Shown here piece after piece: positions 46,145 through 55,710 of a stretch of DNA of 55,818 nucleotides. Each line of letters opens with the position of its first letter. Positions within the stretch are counted from its first letter, which is position 1. Both the position numbers and the translations under genes were made by a program. The DNA lies in contig JALXCD010000095.1 of assembly GCA_026991135.1 (NCBI GenBank), forward strand, positions 1 to 55,818. Reading direction: 5' to 3'. The notes under the pieces were generated by a model. It ran no database searches, had not been told where the DNA came from, and saw only the letters and a list, made by a program, of their open reading frames with translations. This stretch comes from Deltaproteobacteria bacterium. Lineage in GTDB: Bacteria; Desulfobacterota; Dissulfuribacteria; Dissulfuribacterales; QOAL01.

Positions 46145-47638
46145 TTAATGGACTTCAAAAACAAGGTTTGACCAGAAACCTCCGCATGTCTCTCTACTGT
46201 TTCCGCTGCATCTCATAATACAGTTATTTGCCCTTCCGTATTTTCCATAGGAGTTTCCGCAAAAGCACTGGCTTCCATACTGTACCCCTGCATATTTAAA
46301 GCCTTTATTTCCACAAATAGTAATGCACTTTCTCTGGGTCATGTTGGGAGCGGAAACAAAGTAACCATTTAGATCCCTGTTAGGGTTGTCCTTGAAACAG
46401 CCAAGGTTTTTTCCAGTGTGAATGCGTGTTTTTGGCCTCAATTTAGATGAATTTCCGGGAGATGTTGAACTCCTAAGCTCATAAATATCGTTTGCCCAGA
46501 ATCCACCGCATATCTCATTGGGATTTCCATTGCATTTCATATTGCAGTTATTTGCCCTTCCATATTTTCCATAGGAATTTCCGCAAAAGCACTGACTTCC
46601 ATATTGCACCCCGGCGTATCTGAATCCCCTTGAATTACAAAAAGAAATGCATTTTTCAATAGTCACTGGAGCTCCCTTGTTGGCACCCCAGCCTGGAAAG
46701 GCAGCTCCATTTAAGTCTCGTCCCCTAAGTCCGAAGGGATCACCTTGATCCTTAAAACAACCAAGTCTTCTGGCGTTGGGAGATGGGCGTGGTGGATTTT
46801 GACCTGTGCCAAAAATTAAATTTGCCCAGAACCCACCACAGATTTCATTGGCGTTGCCACTACATTTCATATTACAACTGTTTGATTTACCGTATTTTCC
46901 ATATGAATTTCCGCAAAAGCACTGACTTCCATATTGCACCCCTGCGTATTTAAAGCCCTTATTTCTGCAAATGGAAATACACTTTTCATGAGTCATGTCT
47001 GCCGATGATATAAAGAATCCGTCAAGGTCCCTTGCCCGGTCATCCCTAAAACAACCAAAGTTATTTTTCCCCGGGCGGACTGGGAACTTTGTTTTTACGC
47101 CTGAAACACAATTGGGATTTTTGGATGGAGGTGGAACTGTATCCTTAAGCCAGCATTTAGGAAGAGGTCCCTGAAAGGTATTCGGTTTTACAAAGGTCCA
47201 GGCCTTACATTTTGGTTCGGAGAGGCAAATTTGCATACATCTTTTTGGATCATTTACCTTAAGGTCCACATTTCTATAGTCATGTCCCATCCTATCTATT
47301 CCATATTCTATTGAGCTGAAACTACCTTTATTTGAATAGGCTGGCCTTAACCGATTTAAAACCTTATTTAAGGCACTTATTTCATCCATTAATACCTTAA
47401 CTCTAGCCTCTCCACAAAAACACTGATCAATATTTTGATTACCTGTGATTACTTTTGGAGGGCATTTGTATCCATAAATGGCATAGCCATTTACCCCGCG
47501 TTCTCCTTTTTTGACTCGTGAAAGTTCTGCCTTTTTGGCCCTTATAAGTTGCTGAATATCTTGACATTTGGGATTTATGGCAAAAGAAAGATTTGGGAAA
47601 AGAAAAAGTATAAGAAGTGCAAAAAGAATCTTTTTCAT
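46145..47638 (-). CDS. Secreted cysteine-rich protein with PAN/Apple-like and three WSC domains
   Basis: The 497-residue product starts at ATG 47638 (SD GAGGAGA), with a signal peptide (MKKILFALLILFLFPNLSFA). A unique Cys-containing N-terminal part and a PAN/Apple-like segment follow (YGIDRMGHDYRNVDL, CMQICLSEPKCKAWTFV). Three WSC domains then come at roughly 195-280, 290-385 and 405-497. Each has LGCFKD/FGCFRD, RDLNG, KCIxxC, YAGVQYGSQCFCGNSYGKYG and CGGFW. WSC domains bind carbohydrate in yeast cell-wall sensors and fungal enzymes and are uncommon in bacteria. An extracellular polysaccharide-binding role is likely but unproven. The three units are very similar, which suggests recent internal duplication. 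It converges with the BFN gene. Confidence 0.85.
   Translation of the reverse strand: MKKILFALLILFLFPNLSFAINPKCQDIQQLIRAKKAELSRVKKGERGVNGYAIYGYKCPPKVITGNQNIDQCFCGEARVKVLMDEISALNKVLNRLRPAYSNKGSFSSIEYGIDRMGHDYRNVDLKVNDPKRCMQICLSEPKCKAWTFVKPNTFQGPLPKCWLKDTVPPPSKNPNCVSGVKTKFPVRPGKNNFGCFRDDRARDLDGFFISSADMTHEKCISICRNKGFKYAGVQYGSQCFCGNSYGKYGKSNSCNMKCSGNANEICGGFWANLIFGTGQNPPRPSPNARRLGCFKDQGDPFGLRGRDLNGAAFPGWGANKGAPVTIEKCISFCNSRGFRYAGVQYGSQCFCGNSYGKYGRANNCNMKCNGNPNEICGGFWANDIYELRSSTSPGNSSKLRPKTRIHTGKNLGCFKDNPNRDLNGYFVSAPNMTQRKCITICGNKGFKYAGVQYGSQCFCGNSYGKYGRANNCIMRCSGNSRETCGGFWSNLVFEVH
46221..46960 (-). repeat. Three near-identical ~325-base WSC coding repeats
   Basis: The block encoding YAGVQYGSQCFCGNSYGKYG and the following Cys region recurs with starts near 46221, 46545 and 46875 (spacing 324 and 330 bases), with only scattered substitutions. 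It marks internal duplication and is a possible site of copy-number change. Confidence 0.8.
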
Positions 47639-47757
47639 TATCTTTCTCCTCAAGTACCTTTGGCTGAGATATTATAATTCATAAATCGTCTATTTAAAGT
47701 GTCCTGTATCTATCAACTTTAATAATCCGGATATTAAAGATCCCATACCAATTGACT

Positions 47758-47806
47758 AAGGCCCCCTTGGCTTTTATCTTGGCTGCCAAAAAAGGGGGGC
47801 CTTTTT
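47758..47806 (+). terminator. Strong hairpin with T5 tail abutting the PHP gene start
   Basis: AAGGCCCCC (47758-47766) pairs perfectly with GGGGGCCTT (47795-47803) and is followed by TTT to 47806; the ATG of the next gene starts at 47807. It looks like a rho-independent terminator, yet the 3' arm (GGGGGG, 47794-47799) is also the only ribosome binding site candidate. It may work as an attenuator or ribosome-site hairpin. Confidence 0.55.
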
Positions 47807-48463
47807 ATGCCAATGTTTGATCTCCACTGCCACAGTCTATTTAGTGATGGCGAGCTTCTTCCCTCTGAACTTGTAAGAAGGCTTGAGGTCAAGGGTTATG
47901 ATGCAGTATGCATAACCGATCATGCAGATGAATCCAATATGGCCTTTATCATTGGTGAGATGCAAAGGGTCATTGAAAAGATAAATAGGTATTCAAAAAC
48001 AAAACTCATATGTGGCATAGAGCTTACCCATGTCCATCCCAAAAGGATAAAAGAACTTACAGTAGAGGCAAGGGCCCTAGGAGCAAAGATAGTTGTCTGT
48101 CACGGAGAGACCATTGTTGAGCCTGTAATCCCAGGGACAAACAGGGCGGCCATTGAGGCAGGCGTGGATATCCTTGCACACCCTGGCATGATTTCAGAAG
48201 AAGATGTGGAACTTGCAGTCAAAAATGGCGTAAGGCTTGAGCTTTCTGGAAGAAAGGGACATAGCCTTGCAAATGGCCATGTTGCAAGGCTTTCCAGGAA
48301 AAAAGGCGCAAACCTTGTCATAAATTCAGACGGACATGCCCCGGAAGATTTCATGGAAAAGGAGCGTGGAAGGCTTGTTGGCATGGGGGCAGGCCTTTCA
48401 AGGGACGAGGTCGAAAAGATTTACAGGGATAACTTTGAGTGGGTAAAGGGGCTCATGAGCTAG
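47807..48463 (+). CDS. PHP-domain metal-dependent phosphoesterase
   Basis: The 218-residue product has the four PHP motifs: HCHS (H7, H9), ITDHAD, the AHPG region and NSDGHAP near the C-terminus. These bind the metal cluster of histidinol-phosphatase-like phosphoesterases. The histidine-rich ELTHVHP and CHGE segments are also typical. The family includes histidinol phosphatase and uncharacterised phosphatases. No his genes lie nearby, so the substrate is unknown. ATG 47807 or 47813 can be the start. Its end overlaps the converging thrC by 11 bases. Confidence 0.88.
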   Translation: MPMFDLHCHSLFSDGELLPSELVRRLEVKGYDAVCITDHADESNMAFIIGEMQRVIEKINRYSKTKLICGIELTHVHPKRIKELTVEARALGAKIVVCHGETIVEPVIPGTNRAAIEAGVDILAHPGMISEEDVELAVKNGVRLELSGRKGHSLANGHVARLSRKKGANLVINSDGHAPEDFMEKERGRLVGMGAGLSRDEVEKIYRDNFEWVKGLMS

Positions 48464-49856
48464 TTAGGGCATGTTCTTCAATGTAGCCCTTTACCCTTTC
48501 AATTGAAGGCGGAAGGACCTCGAATCTTCTTGGAAGCCCTTCAAGGGCCTTCATGGAATCTGGCATATCTGGTTTTCTGTTAATTGCCCTTTCAACTGCC
48601 TCTGGAAACTTGCATGGATGGGCTGTTGCAAGGCAAATTATCTGCGCATTCCCCCTTTCTTTAAGAAATTTTTTAGCTGCCCCAACCCCCACGGCAGTAT
48701 GGGGGTCAAGGATGTATCCTGTTTCTTTATAAAAGCCTGAGATTAAATCCATTGTCTCCTTCTGGGTTATTGAATAGGAAGAAAAATCCCTTTGGGCCTC
48801 CCTGACCTCATCATTAGAAAAGGTGATCTCTCCACTTTTTTCAAATTCCTCCATTGCCTCTTTCACCCTTTGGTGGTCCTTTCCATAAAGATAAAAGAGA
48901 TATCTTTCGAAATTGCTGGCTATCTGTATATCCATTGACGGGCTGATGGTCTGAACCACGGTTCCACGCCTATAAATCCCCTCATTTACAAATCGAGTCA
49001 GGATATCATTTTCATTTGTGGCAAGGATGAGCCCCCTTATCAAATCCCCCAATAGCCTTTTTGCCACATAACCTGCAAAGATATCACCAAAGTTTCCGGT
49101 AGGGACAGAAAAGATCACCTCCATGATACCCTCTTTCTTTAACTTCACGGCTGCATAGACATAATATACTACCTGTGCCAGGACCCTTGCCCAGTTTATG
49201 GAGTTTATGGCGCCAAGTCTATAGCGTTCCTTAAAGGAAAGGTCATTAAATATGGTCTTTACAATGGCCTGACAATCATCAAAGGTTCCTTCAATGGCAA
49301 GGTTAAAGCAGTTTTTGTCTTGAACTGTTGTCATTTGTAGGGCCTGCATCCGGCTTACCCTTCCAAGGGGGTGAAGGATAAAGATATTTATGTTTTTCTT
49401 GCCCTTAACCCCGTATATTGCCGCACTTCCAGTATCACCAGAGGTAGCCCCAAGGATGTTCATAAAGGAGTTGTCCTTTGATAAAAGATATGAAAAGAGA
49501 TTTCCCAAAAATTGCAAGGCCACATCCTTGAATGCAAGGGTAGGGCCATGAAAAAGCTCCAGGATATAAATTCCATCCTTTTTTATAAGTGGGGTTACTT
49601 CTTTGGTGTCAAAGGTTTTGTAAGAAATTTCGATGAGCCTTTTTAAGTCTTCGGGCTCAATATCATCTATAAATAGGGACATTATCCTGAAAGCAACCTC
49701 ATTGTAAGAAAGGTCTTCAAGGTTTTTTATTTCATCTCTTGAAAGGACGGGAAGCCTTTCTGGAAGGATTAGCCCCCCGTCTGATGAAAGGCCCATCATC
49801 ACTGCTTGGCTGAATGGAATTGGCGAAATTCCGCCTCTTGTGCTGATATATTTCAT
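48453..49856 (-). CDS. thrC: Threonine synthase
   Basis: This PLP enzyme converts O-phosphohomoserine to threonine. The 467-residue product has the N-terminal STRGG motif, the PLP-lysine segment ELFHGPTLAFKD (K110), ATSGDTGSAA and FSVPTGNFGDIFAGY. Its length fits the longer (E. coli/yeast) class of ThrC. It starts 12 bases after the cooT-like gene stop and is probably co-transcribed with it. Confidence 0.95.
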   Translation of the reverse strand: MKYISTRGGISPIPFSQAVMMGLSSDGGLILPERLPVLSRDEIKNLEDLSYNEVAFRIMSLFIDDIEPEDLKRLIEISYKTFDTKEVTPLIKKDGIYILELFHGPTLAFKDVALQFLGNLFSYLLSKDNSFMNILGATSGDTGSAAIYGVKGKKNINIFILHPLGRVSRMQALQMTTVQDKNCFNLAIEGTFDDCQAIVKTIFNDLSFKERYRLGAINSINWARVLAQVVYYVYAAVKLKKEGIMEVIFSVPTGNFGDIFAGYVAKRLLGDLIRGLILATNENDILTRFVNEGIYRRGTVVQTISPSMDIQIASNFERYLFYLYGKDHQRVKEAMEEFEKSGEITFSNDEVREAQRDFSSYSITQKETMDLISGFYKETGYILDPHTAVGVGAAKKFLKERGNAQIICLATAHPCKFPEAVERAINRKPDMPDSMKALEGLPRRFEVLPPSIERVKGYIEEHALTSS

Positions 49857-49868
49857 GCTGGTTTCCTT

Positions 49869-50060
49869 TTATTTTATTGGTTCAAGGATTATCCTGTGTT
49901 TTAAAAGGTCAATGGTCTTTATCCTTGCTGGAATTGTTTCAGGAGATTCAAAGAACCCCTGTATTTTTACTCCCTTTTTTACAGGTTCAACAAGGATAAC
50001 ATCCCTTTTTATCTCCTTTTCTTCTCCGTTTTCAATGAGAAATACCGAGGATTGACACAT
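49869..50060 (-). CDS. CooT-family small nickel-binding protein
   Basis: The 63-residue product starts with MCQSSVFL and ends with KTIDLLKHRIILEP, the pattern of the CooT family, whose N-terminal Cys2 binds nickel in a dimer. CooT helps nickel insertion into CO dehydrogenase in Rhodospirillum. Here no CO dehydrogenase is in the window and the gene sits directly upstream of thrC. The ATG is preceded by AGAGGTAA. Assignment rests on a short sequence. Confidence 0.75.
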   Translation of the reverse strand: MCQSSVFLIENGEEKEIKRDVILVEPVKKGVKIQGFFESPETIPARIKTIDLLKHRIILEPIK

Positions 50061-50083
50061 TTTCTTTACCTCTAATTTTCGCC

Positions 50084-50112
50084 TTGACTTAGTTAATGGC
50101 CAAAAATATAAC
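50084..50112 (+). promoter_or_regulatory. Sigma70-type promoter of eno
   Basis: TTGACT (50084-50089) and TATAAC (50107-50112) are separated by exactly 17 bases, each with one mismatch to consensus. The start site would fall near 50119, about 87 bases before the eno start. Confidence 0.6.
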
Positions 50113-50166
50113 TAACTATAAATAAAACCTTTTCAAATTTTTGTTTTTATTTTTCCACCAATTTAA

Positions 50167-51483
<1,317 letters not shown>

Positions 51484-51510
51484 AAAGAGTTGCCTATAAA
51501 GCTACTAGTG

Positions 51511-51540
51511 CAGGTGGTAGATTTTGCCACCTGTTTTTTT
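51511..51540 (+). terminator. Rho-independent terminator after eno
   Basis: CAGGTGG (51511-51517) and CCACCTG (51527-51533) form a perfect 7-bp stem around a 9-base loop and are followed by seven T. It lies 28 bases after the eno stop. Confidence 0.9.
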
Positions 51541-51582
51541 GTCTTTTTAATGTAAGAACCCGGTCGAGTGCCATTCAATTTA

Positions 51583-51611
51583 TTGACAATAAACCGTTTG
51601 GTATTTATAGA
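51583..51611 (+). promoter_or_regulatory. Promoter of tRNA-Pro
   Basis: A perfect TTGACA (51583-51588) is followed after 17 bases by TATAGA (51606-51611). The predicted start near 51618 is only a few bases before the mature tRNA 5' end. Confidence 0.6.
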
Positions 51612-51619
51612 AATTGTGT

Positions 51620-51696
51620 CGGGACGTGGCTCAGTCTGGTAGAGCACAGCGTTCGGGACGCTGGGGTCGGAGGTTCAAATCCTCTCGTCCCGACCA
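51620..51696 (+). tRNA. tRNA-Pro (anticodon CGG)
   Basis: A full cloverleaf can be drawn over 77 bases. The acceptor CGGGACG pairs with CGTCCCG, the D arm is GCTC/GAGC, the anticodon stem CAGCG/CGCTG encloses TTCGGGA (anticodon CGG), and the T arm GGAGG/CCTCT closes TTCAAAT with one mismatch or wobble. The discriminator is A and the CCA end is encoded. It reads proline codon CCG. Confidence 0.96.
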
Positions 51697-51833
51697 AAAT
51701 TGTTTTTCCCTCCATTTGGTAGCTATTTAGCTAAAGAAAATTCTTTTAGTCCCAAAACCAAATTTTTATTTGCCTCAAATCCCATACCTTTTTAGAATCC
51801 CGTGATTAACTATTCTTTCAAGAAGGCGTAGAA

Positions 51834-53420
51834 ATGGGTGATCTTAATACCTCCTCAAAGGCACGGTCTGTAATCTTCCCAGCCCTTGTCCTCATAGCCG
51901 GATTTGTCCTGATCCTAATGGCCATGAGCCTTTTCAAATACTACAAAATGAAGGGCTCTTTTTTAAGGGATCAGCTTTCTTCCCTGGCAGAAAAGGAATT
52001 TCAAAAGGTTGACTCCCTTTTTAAGGAGATAAATGGAAAGCTTTTGGTCATTAGAGACATGGGCAAGAATCAGGCAATAGAACTTTCCGATGTGAAGGGC
52101 CTTAATAGGAAGTTTGTGGCCTTTATGAAAAACCAGGACATCTTTTCAGGCGTGGTTCTGGCAGATGAAAAGGGAGATGAATACTACCTTTATAAAAAAG
52201 ACGGGAGATGGATTTCACGGATTGGAAGGCCGTCAAAAAAAGGATTTGAATTTACATATTTTGAGTGGAACCCACCAAATGAACTAAAAAAGATAGAAGT
52301 TAAAAGGTCAGATCATGATCCCAGAAAACGCCCCTGGTTTCAAAATGCCCGTAAAAACCCAGGTATCCCTTGCTGGTCAACTGTTTACAGGTTCTTTGAA
52401 AAAAAGGCCATGGGTATTACCGTATCAATCGGCTGGAATTCAAAGGAAAAGGGCCTTATGGTCTGCGGGCTGGATATATCTTTAAAAAGGTTTCAGAAAT
52501 TGCTTAAACTTGATGAAAAAAAGACTAAAAACGGCCTGTTGCTGCTTATAAATACCAGGGCAGGTTTTTATTTATCAAGCAAAAGGGCAGGAAGGATATC
52601 TGACATATCAAGTGAAGAATCTTCGATAATTAAGATCTTGTTGTCAAAAATCCAGAAAAATCAAAGAAAAATAGATGCCATTCAAATAGGAGATGACAGG
52701 TGGCTTTGTTCCTTAAGGGCCTTTTCCAGTAAAAATTCAGGTTTTTTTATGGCCCTTGCTGTCCCTGAATCCGAGCTTGCCAGCGGATTAAAAAGGGGCC
52801 TATTTCATCCAGATGCCACTGAGATACTTGTTGCTGTCATAGGTGCGGTTTTGCTCTTTGGGCTTTTGTGGAAACTTGGTCTTTTGGATCGGTTCGGGAA
52901 GGGGATAAGAGAGCCTGCCATATTGAGGGTTAAAAGGTATCTAGACCAAGGCGAAGGTCCAAGGGTGGAATTTAAATCCACTGTTAGAAAAAATTTAAAG
53001 ACAGGAAAGCCGGGTAAGGAGATAGAGCTTTCCTGGCTTAAGGCAGTAGTTGCCTTTTTGAATTCAAATGGCGGTGCCCTTTTAATCGGGGTGGATGATT
53101 CTGGAAGGATAGTCGGCATTAAAGAGGACGGCTTTGAAAATGAGGATAAGTGCCTTTTACATATAAAAAATTTGATAAATCAGCATATTGGCCCTGAATT
53201 TTCAAGCTTTATCCATGTAAAGGCTGTGGATATAGATCCGGAAACTGTGATTCTTATTGAGTGCGATATGGCAAGGTTTCCTGTTTTTCTTAAAATCGGG
53301 AAAAATGAGGAGTTTTATGTGCGATCCGGCCCTTCTTCCATGAAGCTTTCCCCGAGTCAGATGATAAGCTATATCTTTCAGAATAAGAAAAGATATAAGG
53401 ACCTTAAGGGAAGGGGATAA
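51834..53420 (+). CDS. Membrane sensor (Cache-like) fused to AlbA_2/Schlafen-type domain
   Basis: The 528-residue product has a transmembrane helix at about 14-35 and a ~280-residue periplasmic region. That region has a dCache-like appearance (GVVLADEKGDEYYL, DPRKRPWF, ITVSIGW), the DPRxRPWF motif being frequent in dCache sensors. A second helix (ILVAVIGAVLLFGLLW, ~325-341) follows, and then a cytoplasmic AlbA_2 domain. Its signature parts are VEFKSTVRKN, AVVAFLNSNGGALLIGVDD and GRIVGIKEDG. AlbA_2 (Schlafen AlbA_2) domains occur in putative transcription regulators and Schlafen proteins. A transmembrane input coupled to this domain in place of a kinase or methyl-accepting domain is unusual. 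The next gene starts 1 base after the stop. Confidence 0.82.
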   Translation: MGDLNTSSKARSVIFPALVLIAGFVLILMAMSLFKYYKMKGSFLRDQLSSLAEKEFQKVDSLFKEINGKLLVIRDMGKNQAIELSDVKGLNRKFVAFMKNQDIFSGVVLADEKGDEYYLYKKDGRWISRIGRPSKKGFEFTYFEWNPPNELKKIEVKRSDHDPRKRPWFQNARKNPGIPCWSTVYRFFEKKAMGITVSIGWNSKEKGLMVCGLDISLKRFQKLLKLDEKKTKNGLLLLINTRAGFYLSSKRAGRISDISSEESSIIKILLSKIQKNQRKIDAIQIGDDRWLCSLRAFSSKNSGFFMALAVPESELASGLKRGLFHPDATEILVAVIGAVLLFGLLWKLGLLDRFGKGIREPAILRVKRYLDQGEGPRVEFKSTVRKNLKTGKPGKEIELSWLKAVVAFLNSNGGALLIGVDDSGRIVGIKEDGFENEDKCLLHIKNLINQHIGPEFSSFIHVKAVDIDPETVILIECDMARFPVFLKIGKNEEFYVRSGPSSMKLSPSQMISYIFQNKKRYKDLKGRG

Positions 53421-53421
53421 C

Positions 53422-54351
53422 ATGTCAAAAAAGGCAGACAATCTTTTGGAAAACAATGAAAAGGGTCTTCCCTGGCAAAGGCCAAAGCCAAGGGAAGAGG
53501 ACCCTGGCGCCTATCAACTTGTAAAAAGGATAATGGAGGACCCTGGTTATCGTCTTGCCGAGGAAGATATTGATTTTATACGGTCTTCAAAGACAAGGGG
53601 GATAAGGCTTCAGCTTGACTATCTAAAGGCGGAGCTTGCCCTTCAGGAATTAGGCGTTGAGCACACAATCGTGGTCTTTGGAAGCGCCAGAATATGTGAA
53701 AAAAAGACTGCCCTAAAAAGGCTTAAAAGGATACAAAAAAGGATAGATGAGGAAGGAAGCACCCCTGATCTTTTAAAAAAGCTCATCAAGGCAGAAAGGC
53801 TTTTGGAAAAAAGCGTCTATTATGATGACGCAAGGGAGTTTGGAAGGCTTGTTGGAAAAAGCGGACGCGGGCCCAAGGATTGCAGGGTGATTTTGGTAAC
53901 AGGTGGCGGGCCTGGCATAATGGAGGCTGCAAATAGAGGTGCCCATGACGTTGGTGCAAAATCCATTGGCCTTAATATAAAGCTTCCCCATGAGCAGTAT
54001 CCGAATCCGTATATAACTCCAGGGCTTTGTTTCCAGTTCCATTACTTTGCCATGAGAAAGTTGCACTTTCTCTATAGGGCAAGGGCCCTTGTGGTATATC
54101 CCGGGGGCTTTGGGACCCTGGATGAGCTTTTTGAGACCTTGACCCTTATCCAGACCGAGAAACAGGATCCTATGCCAGTTGTCATGGTTGGAAGAAGGTA
54201 TTGGGAAAGGCTTATAGATTTTGACTTTCTTGTGGAAGAAGGAAGCATTGCAGAAAGGGACCTAGAGATCTTTAGCTATGCCGACAGTGCAGTTGAGGCC
54301 TGGCAGACCATCCTCACATGGCATGAGAGGAAAAAAAGGCCCCTTTTCTAA
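53422..54351 (+). CDS. LOG-family (TIGR00730) nucleotide phosphoribohydrolase-like protein
   Basis: The 309-residue product has the LOG signature pair GGGPGIMEAANRGA and PGGFGTLDELFE, the nucleotide-binding and catalytic motifs of cytokinin-activating and nucleotide 5'-monophosphate nucleosidases (YgdH/PpnN-like). An extra N-terminal helical part of about 90 residues precedes the core. It is tightly coupled to the membrane sensor gene upstream. The substrate in bacteria is often AMP or other nucleotides, but this is not provable here. The end overlaps the converging radical SAM gene by 4 bases. Confidence 0.9.
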   Translation: MSKKADNLLENNEKGLPWQRPKPREEDPGAYQLVKRIMEDPGYRLAEEDIDFIRSSKTRGIRLQLDYLKAELALQELGVEHTIVVFGSARICEKKTALKRLKRIQKRIDEEGSTPDLLKKLIKAERLLEKSVYYDDAREFGRLVGKSGRGPKDCRVILVTGGGPGIMEAANRGAHDVGAKSIGLNIKLPHEQYPNPYITPGLCFQFHYFAMRKLHFLYRARALVVYPGGFGTLDELFETLTLIQTEKQDPMPVVMVGRRYWERLIDFDFLVEEGSIAERDLEIFSYADSAVEAWQTILTWHERKKRPLF

Positions 54352-55472
54352 GAAAATTTTTGGTAAGAAAGCTCAAGGTAAGGCCTTTTTTGAGGCCTGA
54401 TTTTGGCTGTTTTAGGAAATCTTTCATGGACGGATTTGGCTATTAGATAGTCAAGATGCCCAATGGACTTTGGTGTCCTTCCAAAGACCTCTTTCCAGAC
54501 ATTCCATCTTTCCATGCAAAGATAGGTGAAGCATTCACTTGCACCTGCCTCCCTTAAGGCGGCCAAAAGGTGTCTGAACATCTCTACCCTTATGGGTCTC
54601 GGATATCTGAATTTGTTGTCATCCCCAAGGACAAGCTCCTGGGCGGTTATCCTTGAAAAGGGGTAGTTTATCTCTATCTTTTTTTTCATCTCAGGGTTAA
54701 ATCTTAAGGCCCCAATGGATATCCAGATTACATTTTTAGGGCTTATGGCAGAAAAGATTTCCTTTATAAGCCCTTCATAGGCCCTTTCCCAGCCCCTAAA
54801 AAGGATCATGGGGTCAAAGTGAAGGCCAACAGGATAGCCTGCCCTTGAAACCTTCTCCATGGCCTTAAGCCTTTCTTCAAGGGTGGCTGTTCCGATCTCT
54901 TCACTTTTTATCACCTGGGGAGGATTGACTGTCCAGGAAATAACGGTCTTTCCGCCGTGGTCAACATCAAGAAGAGGCTCCACTGCCTTTCCCTTTGTCC
55001 TAAGCTTTAATACACAGTTTGGAAGCTCTTTAAATGCCTCAACAAGGCCAATAGAAGCCCTATTTAACGGTGAGGTGGCAAGGCTGTCACCAAGCTCCCA
55101 GGTTCCTATTCGAAAAAGCCTCCAGGGCATCCTACCCGTCTTTTCCCTGATTTCCTCAATGATTTTTTCTGTCTCTGCAATAACCGTCAGGGTGGTGTCT
55201 GTAAGATAGTTTTGCAAAAAACAATAGGTGCATTCAAAGGGGCAGTTACTTATATGGGAAATGACATGGGTGCTACAGCAGATATATCTTGGGTCAAGGG
55301 ATGCGCAGATGTGAAAGATCTCTCCCCTTTTGGGGCCTATAAAAAGATATCTCTTTCCCTGCCTGTAGTCTGATATCTTTGGGGAAGGGGATATCTCTGC
55401 CTCTTTTTTAAAAGGACTTAAAAAACCTTGCGTCTTAATTTCTGGATCTATGAATACCTTTTTAAATTTCAT
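54348..55472 (-). CDS. Spore photoproduct lyase-like radical SAM protein
   Basis: The 374-residue product has the radical SAM triad CPFECTYCFLQNYL (CxxxCxxC), with the following segments FRIGTWELGDSLATSP and GLHFDPMI, as in the SPL family. Family members in non-spore-formers are common in Desulfobacterota and have unknown substrates; repair of UV lesions is possible. A 74-codon gene ends 3 bases upstream and may be co-transcribed. Confidence 0.88.
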   Translation of the reverse strand: MKFKKVFIDPEIKTQGFLSPFKKEAEISPSPKISDYRQGKRYLFIGPKRGEIFHICASLDPRYICCSTHVISHISNCPFECTYCFLQNYLTDTTLTVIAETEKIIEEIREKTGRMPWRLFRIGTWELGDSLATSPLNRASIGLVEAFKELPNCVLKLRTKGKAVEPLLDVDHGGKTVISWTVNPPQVIKSEEIGTATLEERLKAMEKVSRAGYPVGLHFDPMILFRGWERAYEGLIKEIFSAISPKNVIWISIGALRFNPEMKKKIEINYPFSRITAQELVLGDDNKFRYPRPIRVEMFRHLLAALREAGASECFTYLCMERWNVWKEVFGRTPKSIGHLDYLIAKSVHERFPKTAKIRPQKRPYLELSYQKFS

Positions 55473-55475
55473 GCC

Positions 55476-55700
55476 TTAAAGATAGGAAAAAAGCCTTTTA
55501 ATGGCATCCCTTGTGGTATCCTTTTTAAGAAAATCCGCTATCCCCTCAATGTCCTGGGGTTCAATAAGGTTTGCCTTAATGGTTATTTTACGGTTTTCAA
55601 GGGATCTATCCCAGTCGATCTCAAGGGGTGAATCCTTAAAATGTCCATTTTTTATGGAATCCATCTTGTCTAATATTTCTGAAAGGGTGGGGTAGCGCAA
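55476..55700 (-). CDS. Small hypothetical protein upstream of the SPL-like gene
   Basis: The 74-residue soluble protein (TTG start at 55700; an ATG at 55664 is also possible) is not recognised. It is charged, has a predicted helix-strand-helix layout and ends 3 bases before the SPL-like gene, on the same strand. This tight spacing supports it being real. The function is unknown. Confidence 0.55.
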   Translation of the reverse strand: MRYPTLSEILDKMDSIKNGHFKDSPLEIDWDRSLENRKITIKANLIEPQDIEGIADFLKKDTTRDAIKRLFSYL

Positions 55701-55710
55701 ATTCTTGATG

